A stretch of DNA of 64,000 nucleotides from Limnobacter olei (lineage in GTDB: Bacteria > Pseudomonadota > Gammaproteobacteria > Burkholderiales > Burkholderiaceae_B), in NCBI RefSeq assembly GCF_029087225.1, contig NZ_JARFJD010000005.1, positions 62,001 to 126,000 of the forward strand, read 5' to 3'. Shown in pieces: positions 54,861 through 64,000 of the stretch. The position numbers and the translations under genes are program-made. The notes beneath the pieces are model-generated. The model was given only the letters and a program-made list of their open reading frames with translations. It made no database searches and was not told the DNA's origin. Every line of letters starts with the position of its first letter. Positions within the stretch are counted from its first letter, which is position 1.

Positions 54861-56381
54861 ATGACCACCATCAAGCAAGAAGACTTCATCAGCTCGATCG
54901 CCGATGCCTTTCAGTACATTTCTTATTACCATCCGCTTGACTACATTCAGGCACTGGGCAAGGCGTACGAACGCGAAGAAAGTGCTGCTGCCAAAGATGC
55001 AATTGCGCAAATCCTGACCAACAGCCGCATGTGCGCAGAAGGCAAGCGCCCTATTTGTCAAGACACCGGTATTTCAGTGGTGTTCCTGAAAGTGGGCATG
55101 AACGTGCGTTGGGAATCCACCATGAGTGTTTCCGACATGGTGAACGAGGGCGTGCGCCGTGCTTACCTGCACCCCGACAACAAACTGCGTGCCTCTGTGC
55201 TTAGCGATCCTGCGGGTGCCCGTAAAAATACCAAAGACAACACACCCGCCGTGATTCACTACGAAATTGTGCCCGGCGATGATGTAGAAGTGATTTGTGC
55301 AGCCAAGGGTGGCGGCTCGGAAAACAAGTCCAAGATGGTGATGTTGAACCCCTCGGATTCAATCGTGGACTGGGTACTGAAAACTGTTCCCACCATGGGC
55401 GCGGGCTGGTGCCCCCCGGGTATTTTGGGGATTGGTATTGGTGGCACGCCCGAAAAAGCGATGCTGCTGGCCAAAGAAAGCCTGATGGCCCCTTGCGATA
55501 TTCATGAACTGCTAGAGCGCGGCCCCAGCAACCGGATTGAAGAACTGCGCCTTGAGCTGTACGACAAAGTAAACTCACTGGGCATTGGTGCGCAAGGGCT
55601 TGGTGGCCTGACCACCGTGCTGGACGTGAAGATTCTGGATTACCCCACACACGCTGCGTCGCTGCCCATCGCGATGATTCCGAATTGTGCAGCCACACGT
55701 CACGTGCATTTCCATTTGCATGGTGATGGACCAGCCAAGCTGGAAGTGCCCAATCTGGCCGACTGGCCACAAGTCAGCTGGACTGCTGACACAGAAAAAA
55801 GCAAACGTGTCGATTTGGACAAACTGACCCCCGAGGAAGTGGCCAGCTGGAAGCCAGGTCAAACCTTGTTGCTGAACGGCAAAATGTTGACTGGTCGGGA
55901 CGCCGCGCACAAGCGCATCGCTGACATGCTGGCCAAAGGCGAAAAACTGCCAGTGGATTTCACAAACCGCGTGATTTATTACGTGGGCCCGGTAGACCCA
56001 GTGCGCGACGAGGCGGTTGGTCCAGCAGGCCCCACTACGGCCACCCGCATGGACAAGTTCACCCGCATGATGCTGGAGAAAACCGGCTTGATCGCCATGA
56101 TTGGCAAAGCCGAACGCGGCCCAGTGGCCATTGAAGCAATTCGTGACAACAAATCAGCCTACCTGATGGCTGTGGGTGGTGCGGCTTATCTGGTTTCAAA
56201 GGCAATCACCAACGCAAAAGTGGTTGGCTTTGAAGACTTGGGTATGGAAGCGATTTACGAGTTCGAGATCAAGGACATGCCGGTCACAGTGGCCGTGGAC
56301 AGCACGGGTATTTCCGTGCACAACACAGGCCCGAAAGAGTGGCAAGCCAAGATCGGAAAAATTCCCGTCAGCGTGGCTTAA
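54861..56381 (+). CDS. fumA: Fumarate hydratase, class I (Fe-S)
   Basis: 506 residues, full length for class I. Cys residues for the [4Fe-4S] cluster include RMCAEGKRPICQDTG near 57-69 and a later ATRHV/C-rich area; the C-terminal beta domain has the GPAGPTTATRMDKF block. Interconverts fumarate and malate in the TCA cycle. Confidence 0.94.
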   Translation: MTTIKQEDFISSIADAFQYISYYHPLDYIQALGKAYEREESAAAKDAIAQILTNSRMCAEGKRPICQDTGISVVFLKVGMNVRWESTMSVSDMVNEGVRRAYLHPDNKLRASVLSDPAGARKNTKDNTPAVIHYEIVPGDDVEVICAAKGGGSENKSKMVMLNPSDSIVDWVLKTVPTMGAGWCPPGILGIGIGGTPEKAMLLAKESLMAPCDIHELLERGPSNRIEELRLELYDKVNSLGIGAQGLGGLTTVLDVKILDYPTHAASLPIAMIPNCAATRHVHFHLHGDGPAKLEVPNLADWPQVSWTADTEKSKRVDLDKLTPEEVASWKPGQTLLLNGKMLTGRDAAHKRIADMLAKGEKLPVDFTNRVIYYVGPVDPVRDEAVGPAGPTTATRMDKFTRMMLEKTGLIAMIGKAERGPVAIEAIRDNKSAYLMAVGGAAYLVSKAITNAKVVGFEDLGMEAIYEFEIKDMPVTVAVDSTGISVHNTGPKEWQAKIGKIPVSVA

Positions 56382-56394
56382 CCATCCACCACAG

Positions 56395-57162
56395 CTAACC
56401 GACGCTGGTTTTGCGCCACCATCTTGGCATGGCGCAGGCCAGCACCGCAATTGTCAGCAAAACCGACACCTCAAACCCATACAAGGTGTCGCCGGCATAG
56501 CCGTCAGCACCTGATGCTGGCCAGCTTTCCACCGCCGCTTTTACTGTCGAATCAATAGAATCGATAGGCTGGGTGTAGCTAGGCACCAAAGCTGCCAATA
56601 CTTCCGCATCACTTAATTGCATGGCCAAATGATTAAATGTGCCTGAGAAATCCTCAGCCACCAGAGTGTCCTCACCTGCCTTGATTTTTGAAACCCGCAA
56701 GGTACCTTCCGGGTGCTGGATGCTCTTGCTTTCGCCAAGCAAGAACGAGGCTCCGGCAACAGGATCGTGCCCCAAACCCATGACCAATGTCGCGCCGAAC
56801 AAATCGGCCTGCAGTTCCATTTCACGCATCAATTTGGAATAGTCGCGCTTAAGATCGAACGACAACATGAACTCATCCAGGCTGGACACAATGCCATACT
56901 GCTGCTGGATTTCAAGCGTTTTTTGAGGATGCTTCAACACCAAATGACCGTACTCATGAGCAATCAAAAACGCCAACTGCTCGCTGTTCATGAACTGAAT
57001 CCGATCCAGTCCGATGCTTAAATTCGCGGCGCCCTGCTCGTCAATCCAGGTGCCCACCATGGTGCTGTCTTGAATGAAATGGACTTGCGTGGGCACACCA
57101 TTGAAAAAATGGTTGTCGAACAACACGCTGAGCTTGAGTACTTCCAGCGAATGATTTGCCAT
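56395..57162 (-). CDS. M48-like zinc metalloprotease with C-terminal membrane anchor
   Basis: 255 residues. HEYGH (near residue 90) and a downstream Glu in EMELQADLFG give the zinc ligands of the M48/HtpX-type gluzincin fold. There is no N-terminal signal or helix; a single helix close to the C-terminus (about 228-245) followed by Arg/Lys anchors it, with the catalytic part probably cytoplasmic. That topology is unlike HtpX. Substrate unknown. Converges with fumA (13 bp). Confidence 0.7.
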   Translation of the reverse strand: MANHSLEVLKLSVLFDNHFFNGVPTQVHFIQDSTMVGTWIDEQGAANLSIGLDRIQFMNSEQLAFLIAHEYGHLVLKHPQKTLEIQQQYGIVSSLDEFMLSFDLKRDYSKLMREMELQADLFGATLVMGLGHDPVAGASFLLGESKSIQHPEGTLRVSKIKAGEDTLVAEDFSGTFNHLAMQLSDAEVLAALVPSYTQPIDSIDSTVKAAVESWPASGADGYAGDTLYGFEVSVLLTIAVLACAMPRWWRKTSVG

Positions 57163-57283
57163 TCAGTAGCCCTCCCTGAAACGGCCAGTGACAAACCATT
57201 AAAACACGTTTTAAAACACACCACAAAACCTAAACAAACCCTGATTTTCTGGTCTGTTTTCAAGCTTCATTGGTGTGCTTCGT

Positions 57284-59197
57284 TCACGCCATTGCGTTCT
57301 TGATTTGCGCAAGTGCAGTGGGGTCCTCAATGGTGGTCATGTCGCCTGGGTCCCGGCCTTCGCACACCGCCTGAATTGACCTGCGCAGCAATTTGCCGGA
57401 ACGGGTCTTGGGCAACACATTCACAAAGTAAACGCGTGCGGGCCTGGCCACTGCGCCCAACTGGGAATCCACCACCTTCATGATCTCGGCTTCCAGTGTT
57501 TTGGCTTGTGTCTCGTTGACTGCGTCAGCCGACTTCAAAATGGCAAACGCCACAGCCACCTGCCCCTTCACCTGGTCAGCCACACCCACCACTGCTACCT
57601 CGGCGACTGCGGGATGGGAGGAAATACTTTCCTCAATCTCGCGGGTTCCCAAACGGTGACCAGCCACATTGATCACATCGTCGGTGCGGCCAAGGATAAA
57701 AAAGTACCCGTCCTCGTCGCGAATGCCCCAATCGAAAGTGGAATACACCTGCCGGGTTTTAAAGCTTGACCAGTAAGTTTTTACAAACCGCTCATCGTCG
57801 CCCCACACGGTCTGCATGCAACCGGGCGGCAGTGGCCCTTCAATGGCCACCACTCCTTTTTCGTTGGTCCTGCAGGGTTGCGCGGTGTCTTCATTCAACA
57901 CATTCACGTTGAAACCAAACACCGGCACACCAGGGCTGCCCAACTTACCGGGCATTTCTTCAACGCCACGCTGTATCGCCAAAATTGGCCAGCCAGTTTC
58001 AGTTTGCCAATAGTTGTCAACAATCGGCTTTCCAATAGCCCCTGAAATCCAGTCTGAAGTGGTTTCATCCAAAGGCTCGCCCGCAAGAAACAGTGCTTTC
58101 AGCGAACTTAAATCGTATTTGCTCAAATAGGCGGGATCCTGTTTCTTCAGCACGCGCACAGCCGTTGGTGCCGAGAACAACACCGACACCTTGTGATCCT
58201 GAACGATCTTCCACCAAATGCCAGCGTCAGGCCGAATGGGTAAGCCCTCGTACATCACCGTGGCCATGCCTGCGATCAAAGGGCCGTAAATAATGTAGCT
58301 GTGTCCCACAACCCAGCCAATGTCGCTGGTCGCAAAAAACGTTTTTCCCTTCTCGCCCATGAAAATGTATTTCATTGAAGCAGCAAGGGCCACGGCGTAC
58401 CCACCTACGTCGCGCTGCACACCCTTCGGTTTGCCGGTGGTGCCGCTGGTGTACAAAATATAACTGGTGTCTGTCGCCTCAAGCCAGGTTACTGGGACTT
58501 TGGCCGTAGCCAGTTCTTTGCGCAATGCAGCGTAGTCGTGGTCTCGCCCTTTCACAGTGTCAAATGGCACCAAGCCCCGGTTCACCATCAACACATGGCC
58601 AGGCTTGTAGCTTGAACGGGCAATCGCTTCGTCCAGCAGTGGTTTGTAAGCGACTGCCTTGCCAGCGCGTGAACCTGCATCGGCCGAGACAATCACCTTC
58701 GGTTTTGCGTCTTCAATTCTTGAAGCAAGGCTGTGTGATGCAAAACCGCCAAACACCACCGAATGAATTGCACCGATTCGCGCACAAGCCAGCATTGCAA
58801 AGGTCGCTTCTGGAATCATGGGCATGTAGATCAACACACGGTCGCCTTTTTTCACACCCATTTTTTGCAGCATCGCAGCAGCAATTTGCACTTCTTGGTG
58901 CAATTGGCGAAATGTATAAACCTTTTCTTGATTAACTTCAGTGGACACATAGATTAGTGCGGGCTTGTCGCCCAACTGATCAAGATGCCGATCCACGGCG
59001 TTGTAACACAGATTGGTTTCTCCACCCACGTACCAATCGGCAAAAGGGGGTTTGCTGTCATCCAGCACTTTCTCGAACGGCTTTTGCCAATGAATCAAGT
59101 CCGCCTGACGAGCCCAAAAACCCTTGGGATTGCGGATGGATTCATCGTACAAATTCTGATAAGTCCCATTGGACTGGTGCTTCGCTTGCTCAACCAC
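57284..59197 (-). CDS. prpE: Propionyl-CoA synthetase PrpE
   Basis: 637 residues from a GTG at 59197 with GAGGAG upstream; no ATG is available near. P-loop [31 protein letters not shown] hinge and the catalytic Lys in PKTRSGKLLRR. Same fold as Acs but the sequence, especially SVVFGGFASHSLASRI and the DVGGYAVAL run, is of PrpE type. Activates propionate (and other short acids) to the CoA ester. Confidence 0.9.
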   Translation of the reverse strand: MVEQAKHQSNGTYQNLYDESIRNPKGFWARQADLIHWQKPFEKVLDDSKPPFADWYVGGETNLCYNAVDRHLDQLGDKPALIYVSTEVNQEKVYTFRQLHQEVQIAAAMLQKMGVKKGDRVLIYMPMIPEATFAMLACARIGAIHSVVFGGFASHSLASRIEDAKPKVIVSADAGSRAGKAVAYKPLLDEAIARSSYKPGHVLMVNRGLVPFDTVKGRDHDYAALRKELATAKVPVTWLEATDTSYILYTSGTTGKPKGVQRDVGGYAVALAASMKYIFMGEKGKTFFATSDIGWVVGHSYIIYGPLIAGMATVMYEGLPIRPDAGIWWKIVQDHKVSVLFSAPTAVRVLKKQDPAYLSKYDLSSLKALFLAGEPLDETTSDWISGAIGKPIVDNYWQTETGWPILAIQRGVEEMPGKLGSPGVPVFGFNVNVLNEDTAQPCRTNEKGVVAIEGPLPPGCMQTVWGDDERFVKTYWSSFKTRQVYSTFDWGIRDEDGYFFILGRTDDVINVAGHRLGTREIEESISSHPAVAEVAVVGVADQVKGQVAVAFAILKSADAVNETQAKTLEAEIMKVVDSQLGAVARPARVYFVNVLPKTRSGKLLRRSIQAVCEGRDPGDMTTIEDPTALAQIKNAMA

Positions 59198-59299
59198 AGC
59201 GCTGTCTCCTCGTTCTTGTTGCAATCAATGTAGAAACTCGCGCTTACGACACTCTGACTACTGCAAAAATTATTGTTAAACGAGAACACTTCTTGTTAC

Positions 59300-59318
59300 A
59301 TAAATGATTACTATTTGC
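59300..59318. promoter_or_regulatory. Possible Fur box
   Basis: CATAAATGATTACTATTTG: partial match to the Fur consensus (AATGATTA...TATT core) 54 bp upstream of the iron-binding protein gene. Weaker than the site at 11132. Confidence 0.4.
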
Positions 59319-59372
59319 TAAACTAAAGCAGTTTAATTTCAACCAACCACATTCAGGAAAGTCCCTATCACC

Positions 59373-60407
59373 ATGAATAACACTTTCAAAAAACTGATTT
59401 CAGTTTCCATCGCTGGCTTGATTGGCGTAAGCGCTGCCGCACAGGCCGACGAGAAAGTCATCAACCTGTACTCGGCCCGCCATTACTCGACAGATGAAAA
59501 AATGTACGAGGACTTTACCAAGCAAACCGGCATTGCTATCAAGCGCCTCGAGTTGGGCGATGAGGCTCTGCTTGAGCGCATGCGCAGCGAAGGCGCGCGT
59601 AGCCCTGCCGATGTGGTGTTGCTTGTTGACGCTGCACGCCTTGCAACAGCCCAACAAGATGGCCTGTTTCAGCCTGTGAAATCCAAGGTGCTCAGCGACA
59701 AAATCCCGGCGCAGTTTACTGGTGAAAATGGCCTGTGGTATGCATTTTCAGCGCGCAGCCGCGTCATTGTGTACAACAAAGCAAACGTTGACCCCAAGCT
59801 TGCCCAAAACTATGAAGACTTGGCTAAGCCCGCTTTGAAGGGCAAGGTTTGTACCCGCACAGGCTCACATCCCTACATGCTCTCATTGATGAGCAGCATG
59901 ATCAATCATCTGGGTGAAAAAGGTGCTGAAACCTGGGCGCAAGGCGTGGTCGCCAATATGGCTCGCAGCCCCAAGGGCGGTGATACTGACCAAATTCGTG
60001 CAGTGGCGACTGGTGAATGTGGCGTGGCCCTAACCAACAGCTACTACTGGGTGCGCCTGTTAAAGTCCGACAAGCCGGAAGACAAGGAAGTAGTGTCCAA
60101 GGTTGGTTTCATTTGGCCCAACCAAAGCAGCTATGGCGTGCACATGAACGTGTCTGGTGGTGCTGTGGCCAAAAACGCACCCAATCGCGAAGGTGCAATC
60201 AAGTTTCTGGAATACCTGGCCAGCGATTCGGCTCAAAAATACTTCGCGAATGGCAACAATGAATGGCCAACAGTGCCTGGCGTGAAAGTAGACAATCCTG
60301 CTTTGGAGTCTTTGGGTACTTACAAGCAAGACGTAACACCTTCCAAAACACTGGCGGCGAACACAGCCTTGTCCCAGCAAATTATGGATCGCGTGGGTTA
60401 CAAGTAA
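59373..60407 (+). CDS. Ferric-iron ABC transporter substrate-binding protein
   Basis: 344 residues. Sec signal peptide ending AQA/D (about residue 26). VINLYSARHYSTDEKMYEDF and the later TNSYYWVRL block are those of FbpA/FutA-type iron-binding proteins, with tyrosines as the iron ligands. Periplasmic. No permease or ATPase gene is next to it, so those must lie elsewhere. Ends at a terminator. Confidence 0.88.
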   Translation: MNNTFKKLISVSIAGLIGVSAAAQADEKVINLYSARHYSTDEKMYEDFTKQTGIAIKRLELGDEALLERMRSEGARSPADVVLLVDAARLATAQQDGLFQPVKSKVLSDKIPAQFTGENGLWYAFSARSRVIVYNKANVDPKLAQNYEDLAKPALKGKVCTRTGSHPYMLSLMSSMINHLGEKGAETWAQGVVANMARSPKGGDTDQIRAVATGECGVALTNSYYWVRLLKSDKPEDKEVVSKVGFIWPNQSSYGVHMNVSGGAVAKNAPNREGAIKFLEYLASDSAQKYFANGNNEWPTVPGVKVDNPALESLGTYKQDVTPSKTLAANTALSQQIMDRVGYK

Positions 60408-60443
60408 GAAAAAGCAGTAACTTACCGACCGCTCACCCGTAAA

Positions 60444-60474
60444 AAGGCCTCACATTTTTTGTGGGGCTTTTTTT
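60444..60474 (+). terminator. Rho-independent terminator
   Basis: AAAAGGCCTCAC / GTGGGGCTTTTTTT with a bulge and a wobble pair; ends the iron-binding protein gene. Confidence 0.7.
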
Positions 60475-60537
60475 ATTCACAAAACTGAAAGAAGCTTGCT
60501 ACACTTCAAAACATCCATGTAACCGGCTAGTAAATTG

Positions 60538-61197
60538 GTGAAAAAAGCGAACCACAACAACAAAAACGCGGCGCCTACCCTCGAGACAAAACGCCTGGGC
60601 ACACGAAAGGTGCCCAAAGAACAACGCATGAGTCAAATTCTGGACGTGGCAGGCTCAGTGTTCTCCCGCCACGGTTTTCACTCCACCAGCATGGAGCAAA
60701 TCGCCGAGGGCGCTGGCGTGACCAAACCCCTGCTTTACCGCTACTTTGGCTCAAAAGATGCGCTTTACCTGGCCACCATTACCCAGGTAGGCAATCACTT
60801 GATGTCGGGCTTAACCTTGCTAATGGCCAATCCCAATCCAAAAGAGCGGCTGAAGTTGATCATGCTCAGCTTTTTGACGTTTGTAGAACGTCACAGGGAA
60901 GGTTGGTCAGTGCTTTACAACGAGGCACTCACCAGCGTGGGGCCAGTCGGCGAGAAAGTTGCTTTCTTCAGAAACAGCTTTATTGAGGCCTCGGCCAAAA
61001 CCATTGAAGAACTCAACGATCCATCAAAAGCCAAGAACGGCGACAAGGCCGGCATACAAGCGGTGGCCTTGGCCAATATCATGGTTGGCGCTGTTGAAGC
61101 GGGCGCCCGGTGGTGGATTCAACATCCCGAAATTCCGATTCGCGACATGCAGAAAATGATCGAAACCAGTTTGATGCCGGGGCTGTCGGAACGATAA
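60538..61197 (+). CDS. TetR/AcrR family regulator
   Basis: 219 residues from GTG 60538 (a TTG one codon earlier also fits); no strong ribosome site. A Lys/Asn-rich extension of about 30 residues precedes the HTH (TSMEQIAEGAGVTKPLLYRYF). Converges with the MaoC-thiolase operon, the likely target, although no operator could be read. Ligand domain typical of regulators of lipid metabolism, but this is inference. Confidence 0.8.
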   Translation: MKKANHNNKNAAPTLETKRLGTRKVPKEQRMSQILDVAGSVFSRHGFHSTSMEQIAEGAGVTKPLLYRYFGSKDALYLATITQVGNHLMSGLTLLMANPNPKERLKLIMLSFLTFVERHREGWSVLYNEALTSVGPVGEKVAFFRNSFIEASAKTIEELNDPSKAKNGDKAGIQAVALANIMVGAVEAGARWWIQHPEIPIRDMQKMIETSLMPGLSER

Positions 61198-61320
61198 TCG
61201 CCAGCGCTTTTGCGTTTCGCATGAACCGAGCAAGAAACAAAGATGGGGAATTCGACTTGAATCAAGGCGAAATGAGTGACGCGCTGCAAACCCAACCGAG
61301 CCACTCATTCAATCAAAAAA

Positions 61321-62211
61321 TCAAGCCGCAATACTTCCCACCATCAGCACTTTCGAATCCCGCTCGGCCAGCACTTCAAACTTCGAAGTACCATCAGCTG
61401 TTACATGCTTCACCGAAATGCCAGACGGCAGGAACACCGGCTGCTTGAACGACAGATCAAACTTGCTGGCTCGAGAACCCAAACTGGCTTCAACAATGCT
61501 CAGCGTTTTTGCCGCAGTCCACATGCCATGCACAATCGCTTGCTTGAAACCAAACATTTTTGCGGTTTGCGCATACAGGTGAATCGGGTTGTAATCATTT
61601 GAAACCTTGGCGTACTTGCGGCCTTGGTTTTCAGGTACTTTCACGGCGGCGTATTGCGCACCGATTGCACTCAAAGGCTCAACTGGCGCGGGCTTTGTCA
61701 GTGGCTTGGGCATGCCCTTTACGCGGCACAAAATGGTCATGACACTGCTCCAGTGCACTTCTTCACCCACCAAAAACTGAGTGTGCACATCAAATTCCAG
61801 GCCCAGTGAAATACTGCGGGTGTCGCCCACAGTCACCAACACATCGTAAGGCACGCCATACTCCAAAGGCTTGGCGCACTCAATCGAGTTGTGCAAATGA
61901 ACCATGCCCAACATGGGCATGGGGTGCTCAGGGCGACTCAGCAAATACATGTGCAGGGGCGAAGCCACCACCTGTGGCGCCGTCAGGGAAATTTCATCTT
62001 CCTTGAAACCGCACACGGCGTTGTACTGGCGCACCCACTCACGGTCGATGAACACTTTCTTCACCCGGGCACCCAGGCGTGCAGCCTGCGTGTCGGGTTT
62101 TGGTTTTTTATTGGACGTGGTGGCAGCCTTCAGCAGCAGCGCCTTGCCATTTGGAAACTCAGACAGCTCGAAAAATTTCGCCGCTGCTTTCAGGGTGTCA
62201 TTCACGCTCAT
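61321..62211 (-). CDS. MaoC-family hydratase
   Basis: 296 residues, double hot-dog. The hydratase motif NDYNPIHLYAQTAKMFGF has the catalytic Asp and His. The N-terminal half is a degenerate hot-dog, as in large MaoC-like enoyl-CoA hydratases. Probably hydrates trans-2-enoyl-CoA to the (R)-3-hydroxyacyl-CoA. Third gene of the FabG-thiolase-MaoC operon, 4 bp after the thiolase stop. Confidence 0.85.
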   Translation of the reverse strand: MSVNDTLKAAAKFFELSEFPNGKALLLKAATTSNKKPKPDTQAARLGARVKKVFIDREWVRQYNAVCGFKEDEISLTAPQVVASPLHMYLLSRPEHPMPMLGMVHLHNSIECAKPLEYGVPYDVLVTVGDTRSISLGLEFDVHTQFLVGEEVHWSSVMTILCRVKGMPKPLTKPAPVEPLSAIGAQYAAVKVPENQGRKYAKVSNDYNPIHLYAQTAKMFGFKQAIVHGMWTAAKTLSIVEASLGSRASKFDLSFKQPVFLPSGISVKHVTADGTSKFEVLAERDSKVLMVGSIAA

Positions 62212-62215
62212 GATT

Positions 62216-63496
62216 TCACTTCTCGATAATTGCAGTTACACCGATACCACCGGCTGCACAGATAGAGATCAAACCTTTGCCGCTGCCTTTTTCATTCAGC
62301 AACTTGGCCAATGTGGCAATAATACGGCCACCAGTGGCTGCAAATGGGTGGCCAACGGCCAGTGATCCGCCCTTTACGTTCAGCTTGCTGCGGTCAATTG
62401 AACCCAAAGCAGAATCGAGGCCCAGTTTTTCCTTGCAGAACTTGGGGTCTTCCCAAGACTTCAATGTGCACAGAACCTGGGCAGCAAACGCCTCATGGAT
62501 TTCATAGAAATCGAAGTCCTGCAGCTTCATGTTGGCCTTCTTCAGCATGCGTGGAACGGCATAAGCGGGAGCCATCAACAGGCCTTCCTTGCCAGACACA
62601 AAATCAACACCGATGGTTTCGCTGAATGTCAGGTAAGCCAATGGCTGAATGCCACGTGCCTTGGCCCAGTCTTCAGAGGCCAGCAACACGGCAGAAGCGC
62701 CGTCGGTCAGCGGTGTAGAGTTACCGGCAGTCATCGTGCCCTTGCCGCTCTTGCGATCAAACGCAGGCTTCAAACCTTGCAGGCGTTCAACTGAAGAATC
62801 AGCACGCAAATTATTGTCGCGGGTCAGGCCGTTGAATGGCACCACCAGGTCATCGAAGAAGCCTTCTTCGTAGGCTTTGGCAGCCTTCAAGTGGCTGCTT
62901 ACAGCCAACTCATCTTGATCTTCACGAGTGATGCCCCAGGTTTGCGCCATCACTTCACAGTGCGCACCCATGCTCATTTTTGTGCGGGGTTCAGCGTTTG
63001 CAGGTGGCAGTGGTGCAAGGTGCTTGGGGCGAATCTTCAGCAGTGCGGCCAGTTTGCCTTTGGTGTCGCGGGCGCGGTTGGCTTCGAGCAGAATTTTGCG
63101 CAGGCCTTCGCTGACTGCAATCGGTGCATCGGTGGTGGTGTCCACACCGCCAGCCATGCCCACTTCAATCTGACCCAAAGCAATTTTATTGGCGACCACA
63201 ATTGCCGCTTCCAGACCAGTACCGCAAGCCTGCTGAATATCGAATGCAGGTGTCATTGGGCTCAAGCCTGAACCCAATACTGATTCACGGCACAGGGAAA
63301 AATCGCGGCTGTGCTTCACTACCGCACCTGCAACCACATCGCCAAGTTCTTCACCGTGCAACTGGAACTTGTCAACAACACCGCGGAATGCTGCGGTCAG
63401 CATGTCCTGATTGGACTTGCCAATGTAGGCTGTGTTTGAACGTGCAAATGGAATGCGTGAACCGCCAATGATGGCAACGCGACGACCGTGTTTCAT
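62216..63496 (-). CDS. Acetyl-CoA C-acyltransferase (thiolase)
   Basis: 426 residues. Active Cys in QQACGTGLEA (near 91), the GHPFAATGGR His (near 380) and CAAGGIGVTAI Cys near the C-terminus: complete thiolase triad. FadI-like in length and sequence. Splits 3-ketoacyl-CoA, or joins acetyl-CoA units. Downstream of the FabG-like gene by 55 bp. Confidence 0.92.
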   Translation of the reverse strand: MKHGRRVAIIGGSRIPFARSNTAYIGKSNQDMLTAAFRGVVDKFQLHGEELGDVVAGAVVKHSRDFSLCRESVLGSGLSPMTPAFDIQQACGTGLEAAIVVANKIALGQIEVGMAGGVDTTTDAPIAVSEGLRKILLEANRARDTKGKLAALLKIRPKHLAPLPPANAEPRTKMSMGAHCEVMAQTWGITREDQDELAVSSHLKAAKAYEEGFFDDLVVPFNGLTRDNNLRADSSVERLQGLKPAFDRKSGKGTMTAGNSTPLTDGASAVLLASEDWAKARGIQPLAYLTFSETIGVDFVSGKEGLLMAPAYAVPRMLKKANMKLQDFDFYEIHEAFAAQVLCTLKSWEDPKFCKEKLGLDSALGSIDRSKLNVKGGSLAVGHPFAATGGRIIATLAKLLNEKGSGKGLISICAAGGIGVTAIIEK

Positions 63497-63551
63497 AGTT
63501 TTCTCCAGATAATTTTTTAGTTGCAGGCAGCGTATTCAGTCGATGAATAAA

Positions 63552-64000
63552 TTACGCGCCCACCAGGTTTTGTCCGCACACACGCAAGGTGGCGCCGTTT
63601 ACACCAGCAGCCAAGGGGCTGGCCATGAAAGTCACTGCTTCTGCAATGTCCACTGGCAAGCCGCCTTGCGACAGGCTGGACAAACGACGGGCCACTTCGC
63701 GGGTTACCACGGGAATGGCTGCAGTCATTTGTGTTTCGATGAAGCCCGGCGCAATCGCATTGATGGAAATGCCCTTGCCTTCCAGTTGCTTGGCCATGGC
63801 GTCCACATAACCAATCACGGCGCTCTTTGTAGCAGCGTAGTTGGTTTGGCCTGCATTCCCGGCAATGCCGCCAATCGATGAAATACACACAATGCGTGCA
63901 TTCGCACCAAACGCATCACCTGCCAACAATTGGTCGTTACAACGAACAATCGCACCCAGGTTCACGTCCAGCACCATGTCCCACAAGTGGGCGGCCATGT
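63552..64000 (-). CDS. 3-oxoacyl-ACP reductase-like SDR (N-terminus beyond window)
   Basis: Only the C-terminal 149 residues are inside the window; the frame is open at the right edge. Catalytic Ser (CISSIGG) and Tyr/Lys (NYAATK) are present, as is the IAPGFIETQM segment typical of FabG. In operon order FabG-thiolase-MaoC, probably reduces 3-ketoacyl-CoA or ACP to the (R)-3-hydroxy form. Confidence 0.88.
   Translation of the reverse strand, partial: MAAHLWDMVLDVNLGAIVRCNDQLLAGDAFGANARIVCISSIGGIAGNAGQTNYAATKSAVIGYVDAMAKQLEGKGISINAIAPGFIETQMTAAIPVVTREVARRLSSLSQGGLPVDIAEAVTFMASPLAAGVNGATLRVCGQNLVGA

Noticed and set aside
1-64000. CRISPR arrays, insertion sequences, rRNA genes
   Set aside because: No regularly spaced repeats, transposase motifs or rRNA-like sequence were found on either strand.

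Overview
The window reads as ordinary chromosome of a Gram-negative betaproteobacterium. The gene set (AhpCF, several RND pumps, CueR/CopA, Acs and PrpE, type II NADH dehydrogenase, PA2778/PA2779-like pair, DUF3649-PepSY-DUF3325 operon) and the protein style suggest Burkholderiales, possibly Limnobacter or a close relative. That placement is inference; there is no rRNA here to test it.

Layout. 1-4.7 kb: two secreted lipid-hydrolase-like lipoproteins (ceramidase-like and lipase-like) in one minus-strand operon, divergent from a TetR regulator with an 18-bp palindrome between them. 4.7-8.7 kb: DUF4382 lipoprotein and the peroxide-defence pair ahpC-ahpF. 8.7-14 kb: a Fur-box-preceded membrane operon (DUF3649, PepSY, DUF3325), a Cys-rich periplasmic protein and a PhoD-like phosphatase. 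13.8-32.5 kb: two RND systems (permease-adaptor at 15-18 kb; a complete adaptor-permease-outer membrane channel-TetR operon at 26-32.5 kb) around an EamA transporter, an orphan TadE/TadG pair, a basic/His-rich secreted protein, a four-gene overlapping operon (PA2779-like, C39-like peptidase, SemiSWEET, SDR) and NDH-2. 32.5-35.6 kb: copper module with copA-cueR facing a copZ-like gene across paired CueR-type dyads. 35.6-43.5 kb: methyltransferase, NSS-type transporter, alkylsulfatase, VOC protein, two small lipoproteins, a SAF-domain dehydrogenase and a FrnE-like DsbA protein.

43.7-49.8 kb: an integrative mobilizable island at the 3' end of tRNA-Ser(GGA). It has a P4-type tyrosine integrase next to the tRNA, an AlpA-like regulator, a winged-helix-like protein, a 39-residue membrane peptide, a MobV relaxase and four unrecognised cargo proteins. 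Matching ATACCCCCA repeats with the same 12-bp period occur near both ends and look like integrase arm sites. This is the most accessory part of the window. A strongly structured non-coding segment (43491-43688) abuts its left end.

49.9-64 kb: carbon metabolism, with a sodium:solute symporter, acetyl-CoA synthetase, YqhA-like membrane protein, class I fumarase, a C-terminally anchored M48-like protease, propionyl-CoA synthetase, a ferric-iron binding protein, a TetR regulator, and a FabG-thiolase-MaoC operon that runs off the right edge. Acs, PrpE and the thiolase operon together suggest a life on short-chain and fatty acids. No CRISPR array, insertion sequence or rRNA was seen. I found no convincing new defence system; the best candidates for undescribed biology are the unknown island genes and the overlapping PA2779-like operon.
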